Shown: positions 9,315-19,638 of the stretch, piece after piece
Layout of the letters: the number at the start of each line of letters is the position of its first letter
Position numbering within the stretch: position 1 is the stretch's first letter
DNA from: Alphaproteobacteria bacterium
GTDB taxonomy: Bacteria; Desulfobacterota; Binatia; UBA12015
Direction: 5' to 3'
DNA length: 39,468 nt
Assembly: GCA_017853315.1 (NCBI GenBank)
Contig: JAFMJW010000009.1
Location: 1 to 39,468 of the forward strand
Position numbers and translations under genes: made by a program
Notes under the pieces: model-generated
Databases searched by the model: none
Told to the model about the DNA's origin: nothing
Seen by the model: the letters and a program-made list of their open reading frames with translations, nothing else

Positions 9315-10136
9315 TCACTCCCACCAGTCGAGGGCCGCCCTCATCGCCGCCTCGAACTGCTCGAAGCTCCCCTGCGCGCGCACCGACGCGATCGTCTGCG
9401 CATCGGGCCCCACCAGCGTGCGCAGCGGGGTCGCCGGGTCGAGCGCCGCGCGCACGATCGCGTCGGCGACGAGCTGAGGATCGGGCGTGGACCCGCCTGC
9501 GTCGAAGGTCGAGAGCCGCGTGCGAAAGCGCGCGGCGCGCTCGAAGTACGGAGAGCGCTCCCATGCGTCGGGCCGCACGACGTTGCCGTCGAACGCGGTC
9601 TCGAAGCGACCCGGCTCGACGAGCGCGAAACGCAGGCCGTAGCCCTTCATCTCGTAGTGCAGCGCCTCCGTGAGCGCCTCCAGCGCATGCTTGGAGGCCG
9701 CGTACGCGCCCCCGTAGGGCACCGCGACCAGGCCCGCGATGCTCGACACGTTCACCACCACGCCCGAGCCGCGCTCGCGCCACGCCGCGAGCACGCGCCG
9801 GAGCACCCGGACCGGACCTCGCACGTTCGTGTCGAGCTGGCGGTCGAGCAGGTCGTCGTCGAGCAGTTCGATCGCCGTCTGCACCTCGAAGCCCGCGTTG
9901 TTGACGACCACGTCGAACTCCGCCGGGTCGGGAATCGCGGCCGCGATCGAGGCCTCGTCGGTCACGTCGAGCCGGCGCAGCTCGATCGCGAGGCCCTCCT
10001 TCGCCGCGGCGGCGCGCAGCTCGCCCGCCTTGTCCAGGTTGCGCATGGTCGCGACCACCGGGTGGCCGAGCCGCGCGAACGAGAGCACGGAGAGCAGCCC
10101 GAAGCCGCTGTTCGAGCCGGTGACCAGAACCTTCAT
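9315..10136 (-). CDS. Short-chain dehydrogenase/reductase (classical SDR)
   Basis: A 273-residue NAD(P)-dependent oxidoreductase of the classical SDR type. The nucleotide-binding motif TGSNSGFG sits at the N-terminus. It is followed by LDVTDEASI (adenine pocket), NNAG, the catalytic serine in VVNVSSIAG and the YAASK motif with catalytic tyrosine and lysine. An arginine after the second strand (MRN) suggests preference for NADP. The ATG at 10136 follows an AGGGGA site at good spacing. It lies 43 bases downstream of the beta-lactamase-fold gene on the same strand and probably shares its transcript. The substrate is unknown. Confidence 0.85.
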   Translation of the reverse strand: MKVLVTGSNSGFGLLSVLSFARLGHPVVATMRNLDKAGELRAAAAKEGLAIELRRLDVTDEASIAAAIPDPAEFDVVVNNAGFEVQTAIELLDDDLLDRQLDTNVRGPVRVLRRVLAAWRERGSGVVVNVSSIAGLVAVPYGGAYAASKHALEALTEALHYEMKGYGLRFALVEPGRFETAFDGNVVRPDAWERSPYFERAARFRTRLSTFDAGGSTPDPQLVADAIVRAALDPATPLRTLVGPDAQTIASVRAQGSFEQFEAAMRAALDWWE

Positions 10137-10179
10137 CGAGATCCCCTTCGCGGTACGGACCCGGGTCGACCCGCGGGTC

Positions 10180-11355
10180 TCAGCGACTCGCGTCGATCGC
10201 GGCGTTCGCGAGCGGGAGAACGCGGCCGAAGAGCTGCAGACCGACCGAGTCGGTGGCCTCGAGTGCGAGGAACGCGGCATAGCCACGCTCCTCGTCGATC
10301 CACGGGACGGCGCCGTAGGCGCCCGGGTCGATCGCGAGCGCCGGGTTCTCCCGGTCGATCCACCAGCCGAAGCCGTAGCCCTCGAAGCCCGCCCCGGTGG
10401 AGCCGCCCCAGGCGGCGAGCCGGTCGACGCGCATGCGGCGGACGGCCTCCTCGGAGAGCACTCGCCCGCCGTCGCAGGAGCCGCCGCGCAGGTGCATGAG
10501 CAGCAGCTTCGCGTAGTCGTCGAGGTCGGAGTACGCGCCGCCCTCCATGTTCGGGTTGTCGGTCGCGCGCAGGTTCGCCGGGTCGGCGTCGAAGCCCGCC
10601 GGGTAGCCGGTCACGCCGGTCACGAACTGGGCGAAATGGTTGTTGTAGGCGAGCGTCCGCAGCCCGCAGGGCTCGACGTAGGTCTCGCGCACGAGGTCGG
10701 CCCAGGAGCGGCCCGTGACCGCTTCCGCGAGACCGCCTGCGACCTGCCACTGCGCGCCGCCGTAGCGGAACGTGGTGTCGGGCGGGATCACGTCCGCGTC
10801 GTCGCCGTCGCCGGTGAAGATCGCCGCGGCGCAGTCCTGGATCGTCCCGGTCCAGAGGTACTGGCAGAAGTAGGGCCGGTAGCCGGGGTTCGGCCGCAAG
10901 CCGACGAGACCCGAGGAATTCGACAGGAGCTGCGCGGGAGTGATCGAGGGGTTGCCGGCCCCCCACGCGACCGCGTCCGCGACCGGCGCGTCGACGTCGA
11001 GCAGCCCCTGGTCGGCGAGCCGCATCAGGACGCCCGCCGTGATCATCTTGCTCGACGACGCGAGCAGGTAGACGCGGTCCTCGGAGAAGGTGCCGAAGGC
11101 ATGTCGGTAGACCACCCCCCGCGCGCGGTCGACGACGATCGCGCCGGCGCCCTCCACGTCCTCTCGCTCGTCCACGAAGGCCTGGATCTCGCGCTCGAAG
11201 GCGGAGAAGTCGGCCGTTCCCGGGGTGGGCGTCTCGGTCGGAGCGGGCGTGGGGCTGGCGACCGGCGAGGAGCCGGAACCGGAGCCGCCGCCGCAAGCCG
11301 CGAGGAGACCCAGGGGGAGGAGAACCATGGCCAGGCTGCGCCGGAAGGAGGACAT
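10180..11355 (-). CDS. Serine beta-lactamase-fold lipoprotein (class C/EstB-like esterase or peptidase)
   Basis: A 391-residue protein with a lipoprotein signal peptide: basic start, hydrophobic core and the lipobox LLAAC with Cys21 as lipidation site. A Ser/Pro/Thr-rich linker runs to about residue 48. The penicillin-binding fold follows, with the SxxK motif S100-S-S-K103 in [12 protein letters not shown], the SSGL segment, and [16 protein letters not shown] at the place of the YxN motif, here reading Y-G-G. I see no clear KTG/HxG third motif. This pattern is common in esterases and peptidases annotated as serine hydrolase, so antibiotic resistance should not be inferred. Start chosen at the ATG giving a proper signal sequence. 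Confidence 0.8.
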   Translation of the reverse strand: MSSFRRSLAMVLLPLGLLAACGGGSGSGSSPVASPTPAPTETPTPGTADFSAFEREIQAFVDEREDVEGAGAIVVDRARGVVYRHAFGTFSEDRVYLLASSSKMITAGVLMRLADQGLLDVDAPVADAVAWGAGNPSITPAQLLSNSSGLVGLRPNPGYRPYFCQYLWTGTIQDCAAAIFTGDGDDADVIPPDTTFRYGGAQWQVAGGLAEAVTGRSWADLVRETYVEPCGLRTLAYNNHFAQFVTGVTGYPAGFDADPANLRATDNPNMEGGAYSDLDDYAKLLLMHLRGGSCDGGRVLSEEAVRRMRVDRLAAWGGSTGAGFEGYGFGWWIDRENPALAIDPGAYGAVPWIDEERGYAAFLALEATDSVGLQLFGRVLPLANAAIDASR

Positions 11356-11390
11356 GCCTTCGCCTAGCCGTGGCCCGCCGAAGCGGTCAA

Positions 11391-11416
11391 GCCCGGTTCG
11401 GGGGTCGAAACCGGGC
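11391..11416. other. Inverted repeat in the divergent control region
   Basis: Perfect 8-base arms (11391-11398 and 11409-11416) with a 10-base spacer lie in the 167-base region between the divergent lipoprotein and zwf genes, nearer the lipoprotein start. It could be an operator or a leader hairpin of the lipoprotein transcript. I see no recognisable regulator motif. Confidence 0.3.
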
Positions 11417-11509
11417 GCGAGGCCTCGCCGCCGACGCACCGATTCCGCCCCGGCACGAGGCCCCCGCGGCCCCGCCCCCCGCGACTCGCGCGGCCCGCAC
11501 CCACTGGGG

Positions 11510-11515
11510 TAGAAG
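11510..11515 (+). promoter_or_regulatory. Possible zwf -10 element
   Basis: TAGAAG ends seven bases before the zwf ATG and no ribosome-binding site is visible, which would fit a leaderless transcript. No convincing -35 element is present, so this is tentative. Confidence 0.2.
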
Positions 11516-11522
11516 CCGGGCC

Positions 11523-12899
11523 ATGGACAACACCCCTTCGGATGCACTCGTCTTCTTCGGTGCGACCGGCGACCTCGCCTTCAAGAAGATCTTCCCCTCC
11601 CTCCAGGCGATGGCCCGACGCGGGAACCTCGAGATGCCGGTGATCGGCGTCGCGAAGGAGTCCTGGACCGACGAGCAGATCCGCGCACGCGCGAAGGAGA
11701 GCATCGAGAAGCACTCGAAGATCGACCCGCCGGCCTTCGAGAAGTTGCTCTCGCGCCTGCGGTACGTCGGAGGCGACTTCTCCGACCCCGCCCTCTTCCA
11801 GTCGCTCCGCAAGGCGCTCGGCGGCGCGAAGCACCCCGCGCACTACCTCGCGATCCCGCCTTCCTTCTTCGGAGGCGTCGTCGAGCAGCTCGTGAAGTCG
11901 GGCTGCGCCGAGGGCGCGCGGGTCGTCGTCGAGAAGCCCTTCGGCCACGACATGGGCTCGGCCCGCGAACTCAACGGCATCCTCCACTCCGCCTTCGAGG
12001 AGGACGACGTCTACCGGATCGACCACTACCTCGGGAAGAAGCAGGTCCACACGATGCTCTTCTTCCGCTTCTCGAACGCGTTCCTCGAGCCGATCTGGAA
12101 CCGGGAGCACGTCGAGAGCGTGCAGATCACGATGGCGGAGGACTTCGGCGTCCAGGGCCGCGGCGCCTTCTACGACGCGACGGGGACCGTGCGCGACGTG
12201 ATCCAGAACCACCTCTTCCAGCTCATGACCAACCTCGCGATGGAGCCGCCGGTCCGGGCCGACAGCCAGTCGATCCGCGACGAGAAGGCCAAGGTGCTGA
12301 AGGCGATCCCGCCGCTCGCGCCCGCAGACCTCCTGCGCGGCCAGTTCCGCGGCTACCTCGACGAGCCGGGCGTGAAGAAGGGCTCGAAGACCGAGACCTT
12401 CGCCGCGCTGCGGCTCGAGATCGACAACTGGCGCTGGCGCGGCGTGCCCTTCCACATCCGGGCCGGCAAGAACCTGCCGGTCACCTGTACCGAGGTCTTC
12501 GTCCGGCTGCGCCACCCCCCGACCATGTACAAGAACGTTCCGCTCGAGCCGAACCACTTCCGCTTCCGCATCAGCCCGACGATCGAGCTCGGCTTCGGCA
12601 TGAACTTCATCGCGGTCGACAGCGAGACCAAGGGGGTCTCCGCCGAAATCGAGGGAACGGGCCACCAGGGCACCCTCGACATGGACGCCTACGAGCGGGT
12701 GCTCACCGACGCGATGTGCGGCGACCAGACGCTGTTCGCGCGCGAGGACTACGTCGAGGAAGCCTGGCGGATCGTCGATCCGGCGCTCGCCGCCGACACG
12801 CCCGTCTCGGGCTACGAGCCCCACACCTGGGGTCCGAAGGACGCGGCACGCACGACTCCTCCCGGCGGCTGGCACGACCCGGTGATCGCGAAGAGCTGA
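11523..12899 (+). CDS. zwf: Glucose-6-phosphate dehydrogenase
   Basis: Oxidises glucose 6-phosphate to 6-phosphogluconolactone, feeding the oxidative pentose phosphate or Entner-Doudoroff route. Visible motifs are the Rossmann loop [12 protein letters not shown] at the N-terminus, [14 protein letters not shown], the substrate-binding [11 protein letters not shown] (family RIDHYLGKE), [14 protein letters not shown], and [10 protein letters not shown] in the beta/alpha domain. At 458 residues it is slightly shorter than the common 480-500. The ATG at 11523 gives the normal N-terminus. No pgl, gnd or opcA gene is adjacent; instead it faces the glycogen debranching gene, tail to tail. Confidence 0.96.
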   Translation: MDNTPSDALVFFGATGDLAFKKIFPSLQAMARRGNLEMPVIGVAKESWTDEQIRARAKESIEKHSKIDPPAFEKLLSRLRYVGGDFSDPALFQSLRKALGGAKHPAHYLAIPPSFFGGVVEQLVKSGCAEGARVVVEKPFGHDMGSARELNGILHSAFEEDDVYRIDHYLGKKQVHTMLFFRFSNAFLEPIWNREHVESVQITMAEDFGVQGRGAFYDATGTVRDVIQNHLFQLMTNLAMEPPVRADSQSIRDEKAKVLKAIPPLAPADLLRGQFRGYLDEPGVKKGSKTETFAALRLEIDNWRWRGVPFHIRAGKNLPVTCTEVFVRLRHPPTMYKNVPLEPNHFRFRISPTIELGFGMNFIAVDSETKGVSAEIEGTGHQGTLDMDAYERVLTDAMCGDQTLFAREDYVEEAWRIVDPALAADTPVSGYEPHTWGPKDAARTTPPGGWHDPVIAKS

Positions 12900-12916
12900 G
12901 CCCGGCACCGGGCCGA

Positions 12917-12965
12917 CTCCCGCACGCCCGCGCGCACCGGCACGCGGGAGCGCCCGCGGGGGCGC
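12917..12965. terminator. Inverted repeats between convergent zwf and glgX
   Basis: The 83-base gap holds CTCCCGC (12917-12923) paired with GCGGGAG (12944-12950), and GCGCCC (12950-12955) paired with GGGCGC (12960-12965) across a four-base loop. The second repeat would be a compact hairpin on either strand. Together they probably end transcription from both sides; there is no T-run. Confidence 0.45.
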
Positions 12966-12982
12966 GACCGCTCGGCCCGCCG

Positions 12983-15049
<2,067 letters not shown>

Positions 15050-15209
15050 CGTCGGTTCTCCGGGCACGAAGCGCGCCCCTGGCGGACGTTGCGCGATCCG
15101 GGCTCCGACTGCAACGCCCGCGGCCCTCGGCCGCCCGCGCCCGTCGACCGTGACGGCGGACCGGAGCGCCGCCTCGACAGCGCGTCGCTCCTCTGGCATC
15201 CGGGGCCGC

Positions 15210-15644
15210 ATGAACGACCTGCTGAATCCGCTCGTCGCGCTCGTCGGCGGCCTCGCGATCACGCTCCAGGCTCACTGCATGGGGATCGTCGACGTGGCGC
15301 TCGGAACGAAGACGAGCGTCACCTTCACGTACGCGAGCGGCGGCCTCGTCGCGCTGCTGCTCGCCTTCGCGACCGGCGGGCTCGAGACGAAGGGCGCCTC
15401 CGCGCTGCCCTGGTGGGTCTGGACCAACGGCGCACTCGGGCTCGTCATCGTGGGCGCGATCGGCTTCGTCGTCCCGCGCCTGGGCGCAGGACGCGGCCTC
15501 ACCCTGATCCTCGTCTCGCAGTTCCTGCTCGCCGCGGCGATCGACCACTTCGGGCTGCTCGGCGCGGTCCAGCGGCCGATGGACGCGAGTCGCGTCGCCG
15601 GACTCGTCGTCCTGCTGGCCGGCGCGGCGCTCGTCGTGCGCTGA
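15210..15644 (+). CDS. Small DMT-superfamily transporter (DUF606/YdcZ-like)
   Basis: A 144-residue membrane protein with five hydrophobic segments, about residues 5-25, 33-53, 65-88, 93-115 and 122-143. The layout and the pattern near VALGTKTSVTFTYASGG resemble the YdcZ/DUF606 half-size branch of the drug/metabolite transporter superfamily, which is thought to work as dimers. No substrate can be assigned. The ATG at 15210 starts directly before the first helix; an upstream in-frame start at 15150 would add a charged, unlikely leader. It is divergent from glgX and the 160-base space between must hold both promoters. Confidence 0.6.
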   Translation: MNDLLNPLVALVGGLAITLQAHCMGIVDVALGTKTSVTFTYASGGLVALLLAFATGGLETKGASALPWWVWTNGALGLVIVGAIGFVVPRLGAGRGLTLILVSQFLLAAAIDHFGLLGAVQRPMDASRVAGLVVLLAGAALVVR

Positions 15645-15663
15645 CCCGCACGGGCCGGGGCCG

Positions 15664-15685
15664 GGCCGCGGGTCGGCCCGCGGCC
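15664..15685. terminator. Convergent terminator hairpin
   Basis: A perfect 9-base stem (15664-15672 and 15677-15685) with a TCGG loop fills most of the 48-base gap between the transporter and the LLM oxidoreductase. The symmetry suits both strands. There is no T-run. Confidence 0.5.
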
Positions 15686-15692
15686 GCCCGGA

Positions 15693-16703
15693 TCACGCCA
15701 CGGCGGGCCGCACGACCGAGGCGAGCGTCACGAGCGACGAGCTCACGACGTCCATCGGGGCGTCGCGCGAGCCGGGGACGACGCGACAGAAGTCGAGGCC
15801 GAGCGCCGCGAGCCGCTCGAAGCGCGGCAAGGCCGACTCGACCGGCCCGACGATGCCGAAGCGGTCGACGAAGTCGTCGTCGAGCGCGCGCGCATGCGAC
15901 GACGACGCGAGCGCGTGGCCGGCCATGTCGTAGCGCTCGCGGAGGTGCAGGGCCGCCTCGCGCAGCCCGGGCGCCATCGCCTCCGGCTTCATGCCCTCGA
16001 AGCCCGAGAAGTGCGCGAACACCGACAAGCCGCCCCGCACCGCGTCGCGCGCCGCGGCGAGGTCGGGATGGACGACCGCGTTCACCCACGCGCCGAGCGC
16101 GAGGTCGTCGGGGTCGCGTCCGGCTTCCCGCGCCGCGCGCCTCGCGGTCTCGATCGCGCGGGCGAGGCGCTCCTCGTCGGCACCCATCGCGAACACGATC
16201 CGGTCGGCATGGCGCGCGGCGAGCTCGATCACCCGTCGCCCGGTCGCCGCGACCTCGACCGGCACCTTCGGCACAGCCGCGTCGGCCCACCACTCGATGC
16301 GGCTCGGAGTCCCGTCGCGGTCGACGACCTCGCCGCGGAGGTAGCCCTGCAGGCGTCGGAGGTAGACTTCGAAGTCCGCGACCGGCACCGGCCCGCGCCC
16401 GATCTTGCCGAGCGAGGAGTCGCCGCGGCCGATGCCGCAGACCGCGCGGCCCCGGCTCTCGACCTGGAGCGCGAGCGCCGCGGACGCCGTCACGGCGACG
16501 TCGCGCGTTCCGGGGTTCGTCACGCCGGTGCCGAGTTCGATGCGCTCGGTGTCTCTCGCCGCGAGCATGAGCTGGCCCCAGACCTCGGGGGTCAGGTTCT
16601 GCGTGTCGGCGAAGACCATGCTGTCGAAGCCCATCGTCTCGGCCATGCGCGCGAGCGCAGCGGAGCCGCCGGGAGAGGGGAAGAGCAGGATGCCGAGTTT
16701 CAT
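15693..16703 (-). CDS. LLM-family flavin (F420 or FMN) oxidoreductase
   Basis: A 336-residue TIM-barrel protein of the luciferase-like monooxygenase family. It has the N-terminal strand MKLGILLFPSPGG, GFDSMVFADTQNLTPE, RIELGTGVTNPGTRD, CGIGRGDSSLGKIGR, then PVEVAATGRRVIELAARHADRIVF and the later FDAGF-like region replaced by VFAHFSGFEGMKPE. The TGVTNPGTRD region resembles methylenetetrahydromethanopterin reductase-type, F420-using members, but the cofactor cannot be proven by eye. The ATG at 16703 is preceded by GGAGGT at slightly long spacing. It is a single gene with no partner; the substrate is unknown. Confidence 0.8.
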   Translation of the reverse strand: MKLGILLFPSPGGSAALARMAETMGFDSMVFADTQNLTPEVWGQLMLAARDTERIELGTGVTNPGTRDVAVTASAALALQVESRGRAVCGIGRGDSSLGKIGRGPVPVADFEVYLRRLQGYLRGEVVDRDGTPSRIEWWADAAVPKVPVEVAATGRRVIELAARHADRIVFAMGADEERLARAIETARRAAREAGRDPDDLALGAWVNAVVHPDLAAARDAVRGGLSVFAHFSGFEGMKPEAMAPGLREAALHLRERYDMAGHALASSSHARALDDDFVDRFGIVGPVESALPRFERLAALGLDFCRVVPGSRDAPMDVVSSSLVTLASVVRPAVA

Positions 16704-16845
16704 GGGGCCGCACCTCCGAGAGGAGACCCCGCCGACGTACGGCCGGGGGCGACGGCTTTCAATCGCGCCTCGGAATCGGCGCCCGGCGGGCTTTTCCGCC
16801 GACACCCCTTCACGTTGCCCGCCCGTTGCGGCAGGATGCGTCGGC

Positions 16846-16890
16846 GAGGGGAATCCACGGGGCTGCGAGGGCAGCCGCAGCGCCTCGCAG
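16846..16890. repeat. Left copy of a diverged non-coding repeat with hairpin
   Basis: GAGGGGAATCC (16846-16856) and TGCGAGGGC (16864-16872) recur in the same order and orientation at 23512-23536. The segment continues into an inverted repeat, CTGCGAG (16863-16869) with CTCGCAG (16884-16890). It lies in the divergent region between the LLM gene and the HzsA-related gene and could be a regulatory RNA, a protein site or a repeat bounding the two secreted-protein genes. Confidence 0.4.
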
Positions 16891-16937
16891 CACGCTCGCA
16901 ACCGCGACGGAGGCGGGCTCCGCACGGGGCGACGGCC

Positions 16938-16944
16938 AGGGAGG
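16938..16944 (+). promoter_or_regulatory. Strong ribosome-binding site of the HzsA-related gene
   Basis: AGGGAGG ends six bases before the ATG at 16951. It decides that start over the many earlier in-frame starts that would run through the divergent promoter region. Confidence 0.7.
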
Positions 16945-16950
16945 TCGGCG

Positions 16951-19617
16951 ATGAGGATTCGGATCCCGACGAAGCGGGCGCGGCTCCGCGCCGCGCGGAC
17001 CGTCTCGACCGCTCTCGCCGCACTCGCGTGCATCGCGTCGACCTCGCAGGCCGCCCCGAACCCGATCCTGTTCGTCACCCAGGTGCCGGTCGGCCGCTTC
17101 GGCTCCGTGACGAGCGCCTTCGGCAACCATGTCCCGACGATGCAGGCCGCCCCCCGCGGCGGCGACCTCGTGCTCCGCGCGGCCGACGGCAGCCTTCGCT
17201 TCCTCACCGCCGAGGCCGGATACGGCTCGTCGGGACAGCAGGGCGCGAATGCGATCGCGGTGCGCGAGCCGTGCGTGCACTGGAGCGGCGCGAAGGCACT
17301 GTTCTCGATGGTCGTCGGTGCACCGACGCAGCGCTACCAGGTCGGCACCTTCCTCTGGCAGGTCTACGAGGTGACCGGGCTCGGCACGGGCGAGACCGCG
17401 CAGATCCGCAAGATCGCGGGCCAGCCGGCCTACAACAACGTCTCGCCGGTCTATGGCACCGACGGCCGGATCCTCTTCGTCTCCGACCGCACGCCGACCG
17501 GCGAGCCGCACCTCTACCCGCAGCGCGACGAGTACGAGTCCGCGCCGACCGTCGCCGGTCTCTGGTCGCTCGACGAGGCGGCCGGCGACCTGCGACTCCT
17601 CGAGCATGCGCCGAGCGGTCTCATGTCGGTCTCGCTCGACTCCTTCGGCCGGGTGATCTTCACGCGCTGGGACCACCTGCAGCGCGACCAGCAGGGAGAC
17701 GCGACCGGCGTCGCCGCCGCCTACGGGGCCTTCACCTGGGCGAGCGAGGCCGCGTCCGCGGCGAAGACGACGGCCGTCGCGGGCGCCGAGGTCTTCCCCG
17801 AGCCTCGTTCCGTGAACGATCCGGGCTTCTCGTCGGCGCTCTCGCTCCACACCTTCAACCAGTTCTTCCCCTGGCAGATCGAGGAGGACGGCACCGGCGA
17901 GGAGACGCTGAACCACGTCGGCCGCCACGAACTCGGCGGCACCTACACCGACGGCAGCTTCCTCGCCGACCCGAACCTGACCTACGACGTGCCGCCCTCG
18001 TTCCATGCGAACCAGCTCGAGATCGGCGGCGACGGCGGCCTTCTCCACCTGCGGGAGGATCCGACGCACCCCGGCGAGTACCTCGCGACGAACGCCCCGG
18101 AGTTCGGCACGGGCTCGGGCGGCGTGGTGCTGCGACTGACGGGCGGCACGCCCGGCACGAACCCCGACGCGATGACGCTCGTCGCCGTCACGCCGACACG
18201 AAACGACGCGCAGGTCCCGCAGGCGACCGGCTACTTCCGAAACCCGCTCCCGCTCTCCGACGGGACGATCGTCGCGTCGCACACGGGCGCGACCGGCCAG
18301 CTCGCCGACACGGGCACGACGCAGGCACCCGCCTGGAACTACGCCTTCCGCCTGAAGCAGCTGCAGTCGAACGGCGCCTTCCTCGGGGCCGGCGCGACGC
18401 TCACGCCCGGCCTCTCCAAGTCGATCACGTGGTGGACGCCCGACGAGCTCGCGAGCTTCTCGGGAAACCTCTGGGAACTCGACGCCGTCGAGGTGGTCGC
18501 GCGGCCGAAGCCTCCGACCCGGCAGCCCGCGCTCCCCGCGATCGAGAGCGCGGTGTTCGCGGACGAGGGCGTCGACGTGGCCGAGTTCCGCGCCTGGCTG
18601 CGCGAGCGAGGCCTCGCGCTGATCGTGAGCCGCGACGTGACCCAGCGCGACCGCTCCGACCGCCAGCAGCCGTTCAACCTCCGCGTGCCCGGCGGCGTGC
18701 AGTCGATCGGCACGCCGGGCACCGTCTACGACGTGGCCCACCTGCAGGTCTTCCAGGCCGACGCGCTGCGCGGCTACGGCGGCGTCGACGCGCCGCAGCC
18801 GGGGCGCCGCGTGCTCGCGCGCGCGATGCACGCGGAAGGCGTCTCCCCGCCCCAGGGCGGGCCCGCGGGCAGCGTCGCGGTGTCGCCGGACGGCTCGGTC
18901 GCGGCGATCGTCCCCGCGGGACGTGCGCTCGCCTGGCAGCTCGTCGATGGCGTCGGGACGCCGGTCGTCCGCGAGCGCAACTGGGTGAGTCTCCAGTCGG
19001 GCGAGGTGCGCGTCTGCGCGAACTGCCACGGCATCAACACCGCGAGCCAGACCGGCGACACCGAGCCGACCAACGAGCCCGCGGCCCTGCACGCGCTGCT
19101 TCGGTCGTGGAAGTCGGGGTCGGGCGGCGGTGGTGGTGGCGGAGGTGGCGGCGGTTCCGCCTGCTCGAGCGGGATCGCTCTCGAGCGCCCCGTGCTGCGC
19201 GTCGTGGCGAGCCCGTTCAAGCTCGTGCTCTCGGGACAGGCGCCGTTGTCGCCTGCGGCGGGCGGCGGCTCGCCCGCGTCGAGCGGGCTCCGGGTCGTGG
19301 TCGACGGCGTGCTCGACGCGACGATCCCCGGCGGCGCGGGCTGGACGTCGGCCGTGACGGGGAACCGCTGGAAGTTCGTCGACGCGACCGGAGCCCACGA
19401 CGGCGTGCGGCAGGTCGTCGTGCGCGACCTGGGCGGCGGGCGGCTCTCGGTCTCGCTGCGAGCGAACGCGGCCGCGCGCCCCCTGCCCGGCCCGGCCGCG
19501 ATGCAGGCGTCGGTCTTCCTCGGCGCGTCGCCGGCGTGCACCGCGGCCGCGTGGAACGGTCCCGGGGCGGCGCGGCCGCGCTGCGACGGCGACACGAGTC
19601 GCACCGCCTGCCGCTGA
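16951..19617 (+). CDS. Secreted HzsA-related monoheme protein
   Basis: An 888-residue exported protein. An Arg-rich signal peptide (about residues 1-36, ending TSQA-AP) precedes a long beta-rich region with propeller-like repeats (about 40-430: DGRILFVSDR, LDSFGRVIFTRWDH, GTIVASHTG). A region like the end of hydrazine-synthase alpha-subunit relatives follows: ALAWQLVDGVGTPVVRERNW, then one c-type heme motif, C689-A-N-C692-H693. A glycine run (about 725-736) links to a 150-residue C-terminal domain ending CDGDTSRTACR. HzsA-related is a family resemblance only. No partner HzsB/HzsC gene is present, so hydrazine synthesis should not be inferred. A periplasmic or surface redox or binding role is more cautious. 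Confidence 0.65.
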   Translation: MRIRIPTKRARLRAARTVSTALAALACIASTSQAAPNPILFVTQVPVGRFGSVTSAFGNHVPTMQAAPRGGDLVLRAADGSLRFLTAEAGYGSSGQQGANAIAVREPCVHWSGAKALFSMVVGAPTQRYQVGTFLWQVYEVTGLGTGETAQIRKIAGQPAYNNVSPVYGTDGRILFVSDRTPTGEPHLYPQRDEYESAPTVAGLWSLDEAAGDLRLLEHAPSGLMSVSLDSFGRVIFTRWDHLQRDQQGDATGVAAAYGAFTWASEAASAAKTTAVAGAEVFPEPRSVNDPGFSSALSLHTFNQFFPWQIEEDGTGEETLNHVGRHELGGTYTDGSFLADPNLTYDVPPSFHANQLEIGGDGGLLHLREDPTHPGEYLATNAPEFGTGSGGVVLRLTGGTPGTNPDAMTLVAVTPTRNDAQVPQATGYFRNPLPLSDGTIVASHTGATGQLADTGTTQAPAWNYAFRLKQLQSNGAFLGAGATLTPGLSKSITWWTPDELASFSGNLWELDAVEVVARPKPPTRQPALPAIESAVFADEGVDVAEFRAWLRERGLALIVSRDVTQRDRSDRQQPFNLRVPGGVQSIGTPGTVYDVAHLQVFQADALRGYGGVDAPQPGRRVLARAMHAEGVSPPQGGPAGSVAVSPDGSVAAIVPAGRALAWQLVDGVGTPVVRERNWVSLQSGEVRVCANCHGINTASQTGDTEPTNEPAALHALLRSWKSGSGGGGGGGGGGGSACSSGIALERPVLRVVASPFKLVLSGQAPLSPAAGGGSPASSGLRVVVDGVLDATIPGGAGWTSAVTGNRWKFVDATGAHDGVRQVVVRDLGGGRLSVSLRANAAARPLPGPAAMQASVFLGASPACTAAAWNGPGAARPRCDGDTSRTACR

Positions 19618-19638
19618 CGCCGCGGGTGCGCCGCCCCC

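Noticed and set aside
10180-11355. Antibiotic-resistance beta-lactamase
   Set aside because: Only the SxxK motif is convincing; the second motif is altered and there is no mobile or regulatory context such as ampR.
16846-16950. Cobalamin riboswitch upstream of the HzsA-related gene
   Set aside because: A few stretches look loosely similar, but the required B12-box and core order are absent, and the second copy of the element lies in the wrong orientation.
19126-19158. GGN tandem repeat as a CRISPR or satellite repeat
   Set aside because: It is in frame and codes a polyglycine linker between two domains; no spacer structure exists.
16951-19617. Hydrazine synthase (anammox) activity
   Set aside because: Only a family resemblance to the alpha subunit and one heme motif are seen; no other anammox genes are in the window.
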